The translations under genes and the position numbers were made by a program. A stretch of DNA of 64,000 nucleotides, taken from contig JAADJZ010000003.1 in NCBI GenBank assembly GCA_011032825.1, forward strand, positions 1-64,000, written 5' to 3'. The DNA is from Massariosphaeria phaeospora. Its lineage: Eukaryota; Ascomycota; Dothideomycetes; Pleosporales. Positions 45,117 to 54,973 of this stretch are shown here, piece after piece (the stretch's first letter is position 1; every line of letters begins with the position of its first letter). Below the pieces are notes generated by a model that saw only the letters and a list, made by a program, of their open reading frames with translations, did not search any database and was not told the DNA's origin.

Positions 45117-45652
45117 ATGGCTCCCGAATCCGACATGCCAACCGTCGTCAAAGTAGATGACGTATGGCAAATTGAAGGGTAAAAGCTCTCCGATGTTGCC
45201 AGTCCCGTCTCGCTCATCTACCATCTAGGAAACCGCGCGAGCGCTTCGAGATTCGTGCAATGTACCACCCTCCAAATTTGCCCGGGAAGACCATCGTAGT
45301 CGGGTACATCAACATCCCTCCCAACGGAGGAACGCCATCACATCGCCATGGTGGGGCCGCTGTCATCGCAATTCCCGTTTCCGGTTACTCTCTCAACCAA
45401 ATGAACGGCCAAGAGCCGAAAATCTATGGGCCGGGCGACTTCTTATACGAGGCGCCGGGCTGCCACCACCAACGCAGTGACAATCCTGGGGAGGAGAATG
45501 CGATATTCTTCGCGGTGCTTGTCGTGGATGATGAGGTTATCAATGGCGGGAAGGATTTGGGACAGCTTGTTGTTCTGGACAAGGAAGTGGAGACAGGGGA
45601 GAGGAAGCCAAGCAAGTGCGTTGGAAAATACGAGAATCCGTGCTGCGAGTGA
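45117..45652 (+). CDS. Small single-domain cupin protein
   Basis: Model: join(45117..45178, 45229..45652), 161 aa, one 50-bp intron ending CATCTAG that joins IEG|KPRERFEIRAMYH. The beta-barrel shows cupin motif 1 (GGTPSHRHGGAAVIAIPVSG, giving two His) and motif 2 (YGPGDFLYEAPGCHHQRSDNP, giving further His). Metal binding is therefore likely. There is a Cys pair at the very C-terminus (NPCCE). No signal peptide. Cupins of this size are often unassigned or act as small oxygenases, isomerases or sensors. The pairing with an MFS transporter and a nearby 2OG dioxygenase suggests, without proving, a shared metabolic job. Confidence 0.85.
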
Positions 45653-46025
45653 TGGTAACAAGGGTTGGAAGTCGCGCCGCTTGCAAGATAAATGAGCCAC
45701 ATAACATGCCGATTACCTTGCCACTTTTATCGATTCCGTAATATTGCATGCTGTTCCAGTCCATGATGCTCCCCGCAACAAGTTTGAGCTTTGCGAAAAC
45801 TTCTCCGCTGGTGACACCTGAAGTAGAAGATGAGACAGCTGGAACGCGATGCCAATAACCGAAGCATTGGCGCATCTATTATAGGCTGGAATCATGCGAT
45901 ACTGATGAATCCTGAGATGGACAGCCGGCGTAGATGGGCACTCGGATGAGAATGTGGTGGGTAGTTAATCGAGACAGAACGGACAGGAGCCGCGGGGTGT
46001 GAGGCTGACAATGACGTAACGGATC
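45653..46025. other. Intergenic region before nested transposons
   Basis: 3' flank of the cupin gene; no gene supported. Confidence 0.5.
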
Positions 46026-46043
46026 TACCGTGCCGACGCACTA

Positions 46044-48140
46044 GGCGAGCCGGGTCGCGCGACGAGCCACAAACAACATGCTCACCACCTCAAAGATGAG
46101 GCTATTGCAACACCAACAAAAACTATTATCGCAAGATTTTTTATTGTCATTACTCTGTACATGCTCGCGATCACTTTGTACTATCTATATTTGCCTGGAA
46201 GGTGGATAGTGCGGCCGCGGGAGTTGACTTTGGGTAGAGCAGCTGGTGCAGCTTCTAAGGACGCCGTGACAGCTGCAGTGTCGCCCTTAGGTGCCTTTAA
46301 CCTGCGCTTCAACATGGGTGCTTTTGAGGCTTTTCGTTTGATAGGAGAGACGTTTTGTATAGGTTTCTTAGTGTTTTGAGCAGCGATTCGAGCAGCTCGC
46401 GCGGCCTGCTGCCCAGCCTTCTCCTGATTCTTTATCTTTTTAGCTTTCTCTTGCGCTACCCGTTTCTCCTCTTTCTCTTGTTCTTGGAGTAGCTTTGCAG
46501 CAGTTTGAAGCTCCTTTCTGGTAGCTCTGGCAGCTTTTTCTTTCTCCTTTTCTCTCTCTTTTACTGCCTCTCGAGCACGTGCTTCACGCAGCTTGCGCGG
46601 CGACTAGAAGACAGCGCCACTATGGTACTCCTTACGCTGCTGCAAGTTAAGACGTTTGCCGCGCTCTTTGTGCTTCTTTTTAGCTTAAAGAGCCTTTCGT
46701 AAACCGCTGTTTTTATTGCAAAGTAGAGTGTTTTGGGTAGCGAGTGCGTGCACTGTTTTAGAGAGCTTTTTTGACTTATCTGCGGTACGATTAGCTACTG
46801 CAGAGCGTACGAGACGCTCTATCGGACGCTAGTCGCTCTTAGTAAGTGCTAAGTAAGTTGCTTCACCTGCTAGCTGCTTCTTAGGCTCTTTATCTTTGAA
46901 TCTTTCGAGTATAACCTCGCTGTCTATAGGCTATATACCAGTAGCTTCAAAGGCTCTAAAGACGAGTTTGTTAGTAAAAGAGGACTCCCAGGCACTCCAA
47001 AACAATGGAAAAAAGTCTTCTTTCTTTAGTAGAACAAGCCTTTGGCTGCGGTGGAGAAAAGCAGTAAGCTAGGTAGTGTAGGCGCTGCTAAGAGGTTTAA
47101 AGCAAACAACATCAAGTGGCTGAAGCGTATGAGTTGAGTAAAGCGGAAACACGATTACTAGTGTCCTGTAAGCGTTGCAGTACTCTAGAAAGTCGAAGGT
47201 AAGGTAACTGCCATGGCCATCAAGAATAAGGAGCCTCTAGTTTCTTCTTTGGCGCGCTTTCTGCTTCGTGCAGCGATCAAAAACCTGCTCTAACTAGGCC
47301 AATCCGATGTCGTTGTTCGTCTAGCTTGAGGGTAATGATGAGATAAAGCAGGCGTGCTTTTCAGCTTCAATATCGGCCACCTATGGCGCCTGCAGTGAGC
47401 TGTTCGCCGACTGGTAGATAAGGCCGGGCGGCAGAGTACTTCTATCTGCACAAATAGCTGCTAGCAGTGTTATCCACTTACGTGATCTATTCTGCAGTGC
47501 TGCCTTGACCTCCTTGCTCTCCTATTGCTGTCGGCTGAAGACTCGTTTTGAGCGCGTTGTGACACCAATTATAAAGCTTTTTTCGTCTATATTGTAAGAA
47601 TTGTAAGGCTGTACGTCATACTGAATAATCTTTGAGTGCAGAAGCTCAAAATATTGCTTGTACTTAAAGCCTAAGTTAGCGTTGTGGCGCTGAGAATCGA
47701 TTCCAGAGGTGAATTTTGAGATCAGATGGGTGCTGTTTCGCTGGATGAAGCGGTTCACCTAGGTGAGGCTAACGTCCTTGCCAGCCAATTGCGACGCAAA
47801 ATTTTTGACTATAGCTCTCGTTGGAGGCAGGGCTCTCTTTATAAGGTCTTCAATATGCCGTACAAGTTGCGCTTCTTGTTGTAGGTTAAGGTTAAGTTGG
47901 GCGGCGTGCTGGGCTTGCTGGCTCGTCTGACAGCCTTGGTGTCTTCGCGACAGTGTAGTTCTGTTCACACTAAACTGGTTAGCAATTTCCTGGTACGAAA
48001 AATTCTCTCCTAGTTCGCGCGATTTGATTGCTGCAATCGCATCGTCAATTGGTGCCATAGTGGTAGAGCTATGAGGTGTTGAAGTTTGGGCCTAGTTTGG
48101 TATTTTGGTGTTTGTGGCTCGTCGTGCGACCCGGCTCGCC
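46044..48140 (-). mobile_element. Inner pogo-like DNA transposon, inserted 16 bp into the other element's TIR
   Basis: 2,097 bp with 32-bp TIRs (46044-46075 and 48109-48140, one mismatch), flanked by TA at 46042-46043 and 48141-48142. The TIR sequence (GGCGAGCCGGGTCGC) differs from that of the outer element, so it is a separate family. Confidence 0.92.
46181..48058 (-). pseudogene. DDE transposase of the inner element, broken by stops
   Basis: One frame of 626 codons from ATG 48058 to TAG 46181. N-terminal HTH (FSYQEIANQFSVNRTTLSRRHQG), then a DDE_1 core with YNIDEKSFIIGV, LLILDGHGSYLT and the HTLQPLDVVCF box, then a Lys/Ala-rich coiled-coil tail. Several in-frame TAG codons interrupt it (e.g. 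47759-47761 and in GAVF*SPRK), at positions where related proteins have Trp. No indel is needed to keep the frame. Confidence 0.82.
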
Positions 48141-48241
48141 TAGAGTGCCCGTGCGCTACGCGAGCCATTACAGTACACGAGCCACCCCAACTTCAAAACA
48201 TATGATCTATCCCAACTTTGACACGTCGTTACTCTACCAAT

Positions 48242-50128
48242 ATGGATCCAATCAACGCTGCAATTAAAGCAATTAACTCGCGCGAACCCGGCGCATCTTT
48301 CTCGTACCGCCAAGTTGCCAAACAGTTCGGCGTTGATCGCACGACGCTGTCGCGAAGACACCAAGGCACATCGCAGTCTCAAACAGAGTACCACGAACAC
48401 CGGCAATTACTCGACCTACAACAAGAGGCAGAACTCGTTATATACATAGAAAGATGCACTGAGCGAGGCTTGCTACCTACACGAGAGATAGTACGAAATT
48501 TCGCAAGTGCAGTTGCAAAATGGGAAGCTTTAGATGCGTGGGTTTCGCGCTTTCTGCATCGACACAAGGATAAGCTTACAGTCAAATAGAGCGCCGGGCT
48601 TGATCGCAATCGTCACCAAGCTGATTCATATAAGAAATACGACCTATACTTTCAACTACTCCATAGAAAAATGCGGGAGTACGATGTGGAGCCGGGCAAT
48701 ACCTACAATATAGATGAGAAAGGCTTCTTCGTTGGCATAACTACACGCACCAAACGCGTCTTTTCTAAAGCAATCTGGCTAGCAAAACTGCGTACGGCGG
48801 CTATACAAGATGGCAATAGGGAATGGATCACGCTTCTAGCTTGCGTTTGTAGCGATGGGAGCTCACTGCCGCCCGCTCTCATCTACGAGGGAAAAGCTGG
48901 GTTGCAATCGAGCTAGGTTGACTCTATTGAAGCTAGAAAACACAAGGTTCTTGTTACTAACTCAACCTCAGGATGGACGAATAACGATATTGGATTAGCA
49001 TGGCTTGAGCAGTTGTTTGAGCGCTATACTGCAACGAAAGCGCGTCGGCAATGGCGCTTCCTTATTGCTGACAGCCACGGCAGCCACATTACGCGCGAGT
49101 TTATCGACTACTGCGACGCCAAAAAGATCCTCCTTGCCGTTTTTCCTCCTCATTCAACCCACACCTTACAGCCGCTCGATGTGGTGATGTTCTCGCTGCT
49201 TTTGAAGCACTATACTCAAGAACTCAACCGCTATCTACACCGATCGCAAGGGCTTATTAGCGTCAAGAAAGGCGACTTTTTTCCGATATTTTGGTCAGCG
49301 TGGGGCAGTACAATGAGGCCGGAGCTTATTTTGAAGAGTTTTCAAGCTACAGGCGTGTGGCCGATGGATGCGAAGGTTATACTAAAACGCTTTAACACTA
49401 CCACCTCTGATCAAGATAGGGATACAGAACTGCGGGAGCTAGGTGATGGGGATAGTTGGAGAGACCTGCGAAAAAATTTGGACGCTGCGGTTGCGGATAA
49501 GGGAAAAGCTGAAGGCAAACGCGTCGCTGCTGCATTACACTCTCTACAGGTTCAAAACGAGCTCCTCCACCACGAAAACGAAGGCCTGCGCGCCGCGATC
49601 ACTACCAAACAGAAGCATAAGAAGAAGAGTAAGGTCCTTGACCTGCAGCAGCGCGAGGAGTTTCACAGCGGTGCTATACTATAGAGTCCTCGCAAGGTTC
49701 GAGAAGCTCGTGCGCGCGAGACGGTCAGACAGCGCGAAGAGGAGCAGGAAAAACTCCAGAAAACTCACAATCGCGAGCTCAAAGCTGCAGCTACACTATA
49801 CAAGAAAAAGATGGCAGAGGAGGCAAAGGCGCTGCGGCAAATCGCGAGGGAGCGCGCGGCGGAGGAGCGTAAAGCAAGGGCTGCAGAACTAGCCGCAGCG
49901 CGCGCGCTCAAAAAGCAGCAACGCGACGCTGCAACCTCACAAAAATCTCGCGATACACTAAACAAGGGCAAGCGAAAAGCCTCACGAAGCGCTGCTTCAA
50001 AATCTACAAAAAAGCGTCGTGTTGTAGGTGCTAAAAGTGGTGTTGATGCTGCACCTCCGCCGCCATCGCTTCCACCTAAAACCACCACGCGCGGCCGCCA
50101 AATTAAGGTACCACAAAAATTTAAGTAG
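48242..50128 (+). pseudogene. DDE transposase of the outer element, three internal TAG stops
   Basis: One frame of 629 codons from ATG 48242 to TAG 50126-50128. HTH region (FSYRQVAKQFGVDRTTLSRRHQG), catalytic core with YNIDEKGFFVGI, FLIADSHGSHIT and HTLQPLDVVMF, then a long Lys/Arg/Ala-rich coiled coil and a basic tail (KSTKKRRVV). Stops at 48587-48589, 48914-48916 and 49682-49684 all read TAG where Trp is expected (e.g. GAIL*SPRKV). Otherwise intact, so only a few point changes separate it from an open frame. Confidence 0.86.
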
Positions 50129-50235
50129 TACAAAAGCTGCGCAAGGCTCTATATAGTACTACACTAGAAACTCTCATAATAATACAGTTTGTATGTGGCT
50201 CTACAGCTTCATTTTTGCGCGCGCTGATTTTAGAA

Positions 50236-50297
50236 GGGGTGGCTCGTGTACTGTAATGGCTCGTGTAGCGCACGGGCACTCTAGCGCGTCGGCACGG
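50236..50297. repeat. Right TIR of the outer pogo-like element
   Basis: 62 bp, ends CACGG next to TA; inverse of 48143-48188 plus 46028-46043. Confidence 0.9.
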
Positions 50298-50299
50298 TA

Positions 50300-50778
50300 T
50301 CCGAAAAAGGGTAAAGCGGACTTGCAGACCTCTGACGGCCACGGCAACATCACGAGAAGTTCAAACTTCACAACATCAATCATCGCAACCCGGATATCAA
50401 CCCTGATGAGACGATACAGGCGACATCCACAATTCGGCATATTTCCAAGTGTCATCATGAGGCGCAGAAGAAGGACCAATCTTCGACTAGGGTTCTCCCG
50501 CGCACATTCTTCACCACGGTATATGTAAGACACCATGGCTGCTGCAGGACCATGAATAAGGCCATCTACTGGTATGCCATGTCCTGACATGTCTAACATC
50601 ATAGTGCATATGCGACCAATAAGCCTTAACATTGTTCATGAACGACACAATGACTTTGAGCAATCTCACAATCCAAGGTGTCGAAAGTATATAACACGTT
50701 GAGCTCAGAAACCTTACAAATCAAACCACAAGGCCCACACTCACACCCATTCACGCCCTGAAGTAAATACTCGAGAAA
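50300..50778. other. Intergenic region upstream of member D
   Basis: Contains the TATA element at 50688; no gene supported. Confidence 0.5.
50688..50694 (+). promoter_or_regulatory. TATA box of member D
   Basis: TATATAA about 90 bp before the start codon at 50779. Confidence 0.5.
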
Positions 50779-51360
50779 ATGTTTGGCAAATCTTCTCCAG
50801 TGCTACCACCACTGCCTTCTCGGTACGACATCGTGGAAGCCAATGGCTTCTGGACATGCAACTGCGGTACCGAAAACCAGCTGAAGTATAGCCCAGGCCC
50901 GCATCCCGTTGGCTTCGTCCGCTGTAAAGATTGTGGAGATGTGATCGATCCACTCATTACGCCGAGCCCTCTCGCCACACGCTGGGTGACGGTAGACGAA
51001 AGCCTCTCCGCGGTGGTGAAGTTCGATGGCGATCTCAAAAAACAAGTTCCCTACTTTACTATCTGTTCTCAATGCGGTCTTTCTCATCGCGCCAAAGAGC
51101 AGAATCCATACCTGAGCCGGACGCTATGGCACGCGATCCGTGCGAAGGGCAGCAAGCGGGGAACACGCATCAAGCGCATGCGTGAGCTGAAAGAGGAGCG
51201 TTCGTACATCCGATTCGATAAGATCGAATGTGCACGCTGCCATACCAAGAGTGAATGGAACTGGCAGCGCTTCGTCCAGCGCTACGACGGGAAGTTGAAC
51301 CTACCGACCGTGCAGGATCAATACTGGTACCAACACGTTGAGCGTGTGCAGAAGTGCTAG
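50779..51360 (+). CDS. Double zinc-ribbon-like protein, member D
   Basis: Single exon, 193 aa, with a short N-terminus. Module 1: FWTC27-N-C29-GTEN, PGPHPVGFVRC49-x2-C52. Module 2: YFTIC96-x2-C99-GLSHR, then a long, strongly basic insert (about residues 121-142), then IEC151-x2-C154 and EWNWQRF. The last pair is C-x2-C here, not the C-x-C of its relatives, and the G after it is lost. Still clearly in the C/D/F subgroup by C-x-C-GxEN and SHR. The basic insert could bind nucleic acid; that is only a guess from charge. No signal peptide or membrane segment. It starts 481 bp beyond the nested transposons. Confidence 0.83.
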   Translation: MFGKSSPVLPPLPSRYDIVEANGFWTCNCGTENQLKYSPGPHPVGFVRCKDCGDVIDPLITPSPLATRWVTVDESLSAVVKFDGDLKKQVPYFTICSQCGLSHRAKEQNPYLSRTLWHAIRAKGSKRGTRIKRMRELKEERSYIRFDKIECARCHTKSEWNWQRFVQRYDGKLNLPTVQDQYWYQHVERVQKC

Positions 51361-52031
51361 AACGTTGAAGATAACTTAAACAGTGGGTTAGCCCAGAGAC
51401 TGTCCAGTATACAGTAAGCATGTAAAGAACTTGATTAGTTCTTTTGCGCATCTGATCCATTCATATAACATATAACCGAATTCCAGAAATCTCTCAAAGA
51501 TAACTACTAGCAGGATAATACAACATGTTGCAAAAATTGGCAAGTGGTCAATAACAACAACACTAATCTATTAACGTAAGAGAGAGTAAACAAGGTGGAG
51601 TAATTTCAGTCATCGCATACTAGCACTAACGAACTAATCCATATACAGGACAGATATTCCGTGACTTCGTCGATAAGGATCGTGAGTTTTATGGTATACT
51701 GAGTGTATCATCAGGGCTGAGCAGTGCGAAACGACTCCAAGAGACTATAGTGGAACAGCGTTTCACGTAACTCCAACATTGTACACGTGCAATGTCTCCT
51801 AACTAACCCTATACATCGTGAGTCATCCTTACAATGTCCCTGAACAACGTCGAGATAAGACATTGGAGTATACAAAAGCCCCACTCGCTTACACCTGACC
51901 TGCTTCTTTCTTTAGAGCATTTGTAAACCAAAAGGCCACCACAACCGAGCCTACTCAACCAGTCCAGTCTCCAAAGACGCAACGCTCGATTACCATTAAA
52001 ATCAAAACGCCACTTGACACCAGTCACCACC
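51361..52031. other. Intergenic region between members D and E
   Basis: AT-rich, no gene supported. Confidence 0.5.
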
Positions 52032-52703
52032 ATGTACCACCAACTTCCAACGACCGCCAAGTTGATATCCCTCTTCCCAAACCCCTTCCGCAAACTCGTC
52101 TCTCTCCTCCGCTTTCCGAACTCGGCTCCCAAGCCCATCCTTCCCCTCAGCGCCGCCGAGCAAGCCGCCGAGCACTGCTACATCCTCGACCGCATCGCGC
52201 TCTTCCAAGACGCGCCGTGGGTCACAAAGGGCCTCTGGATGTGCTGCCACTGCGGGCACATCACCTCCCTCTTGCACATCGGCGCCGACAACCCCTTCGG
52301 CAAGCTGCTCTGCCCGCACTGCAGCCACATCTGGTGCCCCGACTGCGAGACCACGCCGCACCTGCTGCCGTTCCCCACCCCTCTTTACAACAGCAGCAAC
52401 CGCACCGTGCCCACGACCTGCGGCGACGACTTCCGCGTGCCGTTTGGCGAGGTGTGCACGGAGTGCGGCATCACGTGGCGCGCGCACGTGGCGGCGCAGC
52501 CGCTGAATTGGAGGGAGAAGCTCGATTGGAAGTTTAATGAGCATACGGTTGATGGGCTAGTGGTGCTAGAGCCGCCGAGGAGGTATGTGGCGTTTGCGAC
52601 GCAGCGGGAGTTTTGTGTGTGTGGGGCTAAGGCGACGCATCTGTGGCCGCGGTTTAGGATTGGGAAGGCTTGTGAGTGGTGTATGGATGATCTTCATCGC
52701 TGA
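52032..52703 (+). CDS. Double zinc-ribbon-like protein, member E
   Basis: Single exon, 223 aa, start ATG at 52032 (the frame is open a few codons further but without ATG). Module 1: LWMC71-C72-x-C74-GH, ADNPFGKLLC94-x2-C97, followed by S-H-I-W-C102-x2-C105 as in member A. Module 2: FGEVC142-x2-C145-GITWR, a spacer of about 45 residues, then FC195-V-C197-G and HLWPRFRIG, which matches the end of members C and F. It therefore joins features of both subgroups, though the extra Cys pair and TWR place it with A and B. The N-terminus has a weak hydrophobic/basic stretch but no clear signal peptide. The first half is very GC-rich, the second half less so. Confidence 0.83.
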   Translation: MYHQLPTTAKLISLFPNPFRKLVSLLRFPNSAPKPILPLSAAEQAAEHCYILDRIALFQDAPWVTKGLWMCCHCGHITSLLHIGADNPFGKLLCPHCSHIWCPDCETTPHLLPFPTPLYNSSNRTVPTTCGDDFRVPFGEVCTECGITWRAHVAAQPLNWREKLDWKFNEHTVDGLVVLEPPRRYVAFATQREFCVCGAKATHLWPRFRIGKACEWCMDDLHR

Positions 52704-53047
52704 GAGCGTGGAGTGGAGGTTTGATACGTGAGTAGTACATTATAACATAGATGTATGTCAGAGCTCGTTGCCGCTTGTTGCCCGTACGAAAAGCTGAAGA
52801 GTAATCAGAATATAAATCGAAATATAGCATATGGATTGCGTCAGTTGTTTTAAGAGTGATATTAATGTGCGATTTTGAAGATCTTTTGTAACATTCATGT
52901 TACTACTAATCAGTGGAATAGATGACACAATTAATAGCACGTAGGTACGTACGTAGCTAAATGAAACATCCTAGCGAATATGCACGTCATTTTGATCGGA
53001 AAAAGTATACTACCCTGCTCTATTCCATTCCGAAGCTTCAATATCGG
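52704..53047. other. Convergent intergenic region between members E and F
   Basis: 344 bp, AT-rich, no gene seen. Confidence 0.5.
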
Positions 53048-53818
53048 CTAAACCGTGTTGCCTCGCGGCCTGATGAATATCCGACGGACCATTCCAGCCA
53101 TAGACCGAAAGCTTCGAGATCTGGTTTCGGAACCAGGATTGGCCTCACTGTTGTCGCGTTGCCTAGGACCACGATTAAACCCCTCAGGCGCAGTAACATG
53201 CCGATTGATCGGAAACTTACCCGCTACCGGCGAAGCTACTCCCAAAAGCCGCATCTTCAGGTCGACCGCAGTTCCATGCGGATCCATCCGATACGTCTCC
53301 GCGTCGCCAATCCTAAACTGAAGCCACTTCGAATCCGCAGCACGACCACAAACACACACGGTATCCCGCAAACACACAACGTACCCAACCTCGCGCGTAA
53401 CCGACGACCAGCACGTTTGAACCCTGCCCCGGTGCGTAAGCCCGCAGTCCGGACACGCCATGCCGAAAGCCATGGTTTCGGGGATGGGGCGGCGCGCGAT
53501 GGAGTACATGCGCGTGAACGGCTTCACGGGCTTGAGGATGTCGGACGCGAGCGATTTGGCGTCGATGACGCGGTCGCAGTTGCCGCAGCGGAGGAACTTG
53601 AAGGGGTGGGGGCCCGTCCAGTGCGTGAGGATGTTTTCGTGGCCGCAGCGGCAGAGCCAGATGCCATCGCCGAAACACGATGTGTAGTCGTTGTTGTAGA
53701 GCTTCTTGATGAAGCCGGAGTCGACGCGGTCTGCGCGCTTGACTGCTCGTAGCTCTAGTGTTAGGGAGCGGGGGAGCGGAGGGGAGATGGTCAGGCTGGA
53801 TCGGGAGATGATCACCAT
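53048..53818 (-). CDS. Double zinc-ribbon-like protein, member F
   Basis: Single exon, 256 aa, start ATG at 53818. Module 1: IWLC56-R-C58-GHEN, TGPHPFKFLRC78-x2-C81. Module 2: FGMAC122-x2-C125-GLTHR, then VC155-V-C157-G and KWLQFRIG. It is closest to member C (TGPHPFK, CGLTHR, W-x2-F-x-IG). It has a C-terminal extension of about 75 residues rich in Arg, Ser and Pro that the others lack. Because that tail has no conserved feature, the family-length protein may have ended nearer residue 185. Convergent with member E. Confidence 0.83.
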   Translation of the reverse strand: MVIISRSSLTISPPLPRSLTLELRAVKRADRVDSGFIKKLYNNDYTSCFGDGIWLCRCGHENILTHWTGPHPFKFLRCGNCDRVIDAKSLASDILKPVKPFTRMYSIARRPIPETMAFGMACPDCGLTHRGRVQTCWSSVTREVGYVVCLRDTVCVCGRAADSKWLQFRIGDAETYRMDPHGTAVDLKMRLLGVASPVAGKFPINRHVTAPEGFNRGPRQRDNSEANPGSETRSRSFRSMAGMVRRIFIRPRGNTV

Positions 53819-54328
53819 GATTGCTAGGATGGGATAAGGAATCTTTGAAAGGAGGTTCTATGGGCGCAGTATGGGATGGAGTATGTAAGGGGAGAATTAA
53901 TATATCTCTTCGCCGACATCGTATAAGTTAGGTATCATTGTATGAGGCTGCATCGTTGCGTCAGTAAAGTGTACATATACGAGAGTTGTGAACTTACAAT
54001 GCAGTCCAATCTAATCCAGCTGGGAGTCATGACTAAATAGCTGCAGTTGGAGATATCGTAGAAACAATGGACATCACAGCACGTAACAGTCTCCCTCACA
54101 CAGTGCAGTTTCAAACTCATCAAACTGGAGAGCTCATTGTCCTACTCGATCGGTCTGGGTATCTATTAGTCGCTTTTCCGCATCTCCCGCATCGAAACCC
54201 GGCGCAGTCCCGCCAAGCGCCTTCAATTGCTGCCTTTCCGCGTATTCGAAGCTGGTCTCCACGTTTCAAGAGCATTTGCCATTTTCTCCCCAAGTATGTG
54301 TCGTTTCCATAGTATCTTGCCGCTCTCT

Positions 54329-54973
54329 TTACGTTCGATTCGACGGGAACACGCCCACTGCTCCAGTCGCAGCAATCCACTCTCCCTCCCCAACGACCTT
54401 GAACCGATAGCAGAGCTCGCAGGTCGCGTGCTCGCAGGAGCAAGGCCGATCGAACGCAACCCTGAATCCCTTGCGCTCAGGAAGCGAGGAGCCGTAGTCG
54501 TGGATTGACGTCACGCTATCATACTCGAAATCGCCTCCATGTATGGTCTTGTGATAGGCTTTTAGGATTCGATCGCGGAAACGAGGGGGAGGCGTCGCGG
54601 GGCGCTCTATGGCGTGCGGAATTCGTTGGTGAGAGCGACCACAGCTGCAGCACACCCAGCCGAAGACGGTCAAGGGCTTGTCGCGGCTGCCAGGGGGAAC
54701 GGAGACGGAGTACTGGTTGCCGTCGAGAATAGCGAGGTTGGTGTTCGTGAGCGGAAGGTTGAAATTGGCGACTGCGCTGCAGAGAGGGCACTTGAGACGG
54801 CCGAGCGGGCGCGCGAAGGAGGTATTGGTGAAACGATGGGGTACGCCGCAGGTTGTGCATGTCCAGCTTGCGTTCGCAGCAAAGGTTATCGGCGTTGGAA
54901 GTTCCATTGCGTGCGGACGGCGGCGAGGAGTGTGTTTGTGGGCGGATGGGGTTGGTGTTGCGGAGGTTTGCAT
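54329..54973 (-). CDS. Double zinc-ribbon-like protein, member G (most diverged)
   Basis: Single exon, 214 aa from ATG 54973. The frame is open upstream to an ATG at 55249, but the added 92 residues look non-coding. Module 1: SWTC39-x2-C42-GVPH, FARPLGRLKC62-x2-C65. Module 2: FGWVC108-C-x-C111-GRSHQ, then PC178-S-C180 and C185-x2-C188, YRFKVVG. The WxC, the xPLG linker and the CG-x-SH core identify the family, but GPHP is lost, R of HR is Q, and the last module gains a Cys pair. N-terminal 25 residues are Thr/His/Arg-rich. No signal peptide. Confidence 0.75.
   Translation of the reverse strand: MQTSATPTPSAHKHTPRRRPHAMELPTPITFAANASWTCTTCGVPHRFTNTSFARPLGRLKCPLCSAVANFNLPLTNTNLAILDGNQYSVSVPPGSRDKPLTVFGWVCCSCGRSHQRIPHAIERPATPPPRFRDRILKAYHKTIHGGDFEYDSVTSIHDYGSSLPERKGFRVAFDRPCSCEHATCELCYRFKVVGEGEWIAATGAVGVFPSNRT

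Larger units (their letters stand above)
46028..50297 (+). mobile_element. Pogo-like DNA transposon (outer) with another element inside its left TIR
   Basis: Outer ends: CCGTGCCGACGC at 46028 and its inverse ending at 50297, flanked by TA (46026-46027 and 50298-50299). With the inner element removed, the left TIR (46028-46043 joined to 48143-48188) matches the right TIR (50236-50297) over 62 bp with two mismatches. The element itself is then about 2.17 kb and encodes a plus-strand DDE transposase. Confidence 0.9.

Noticed and set aside
34328..54973. Reading the zinc-ribbon proteins as secreted effectors
   Set aside because: None has a convincing signal peptide; Cys are in paired metal-site spacing rather than scattered disulfide spacing.
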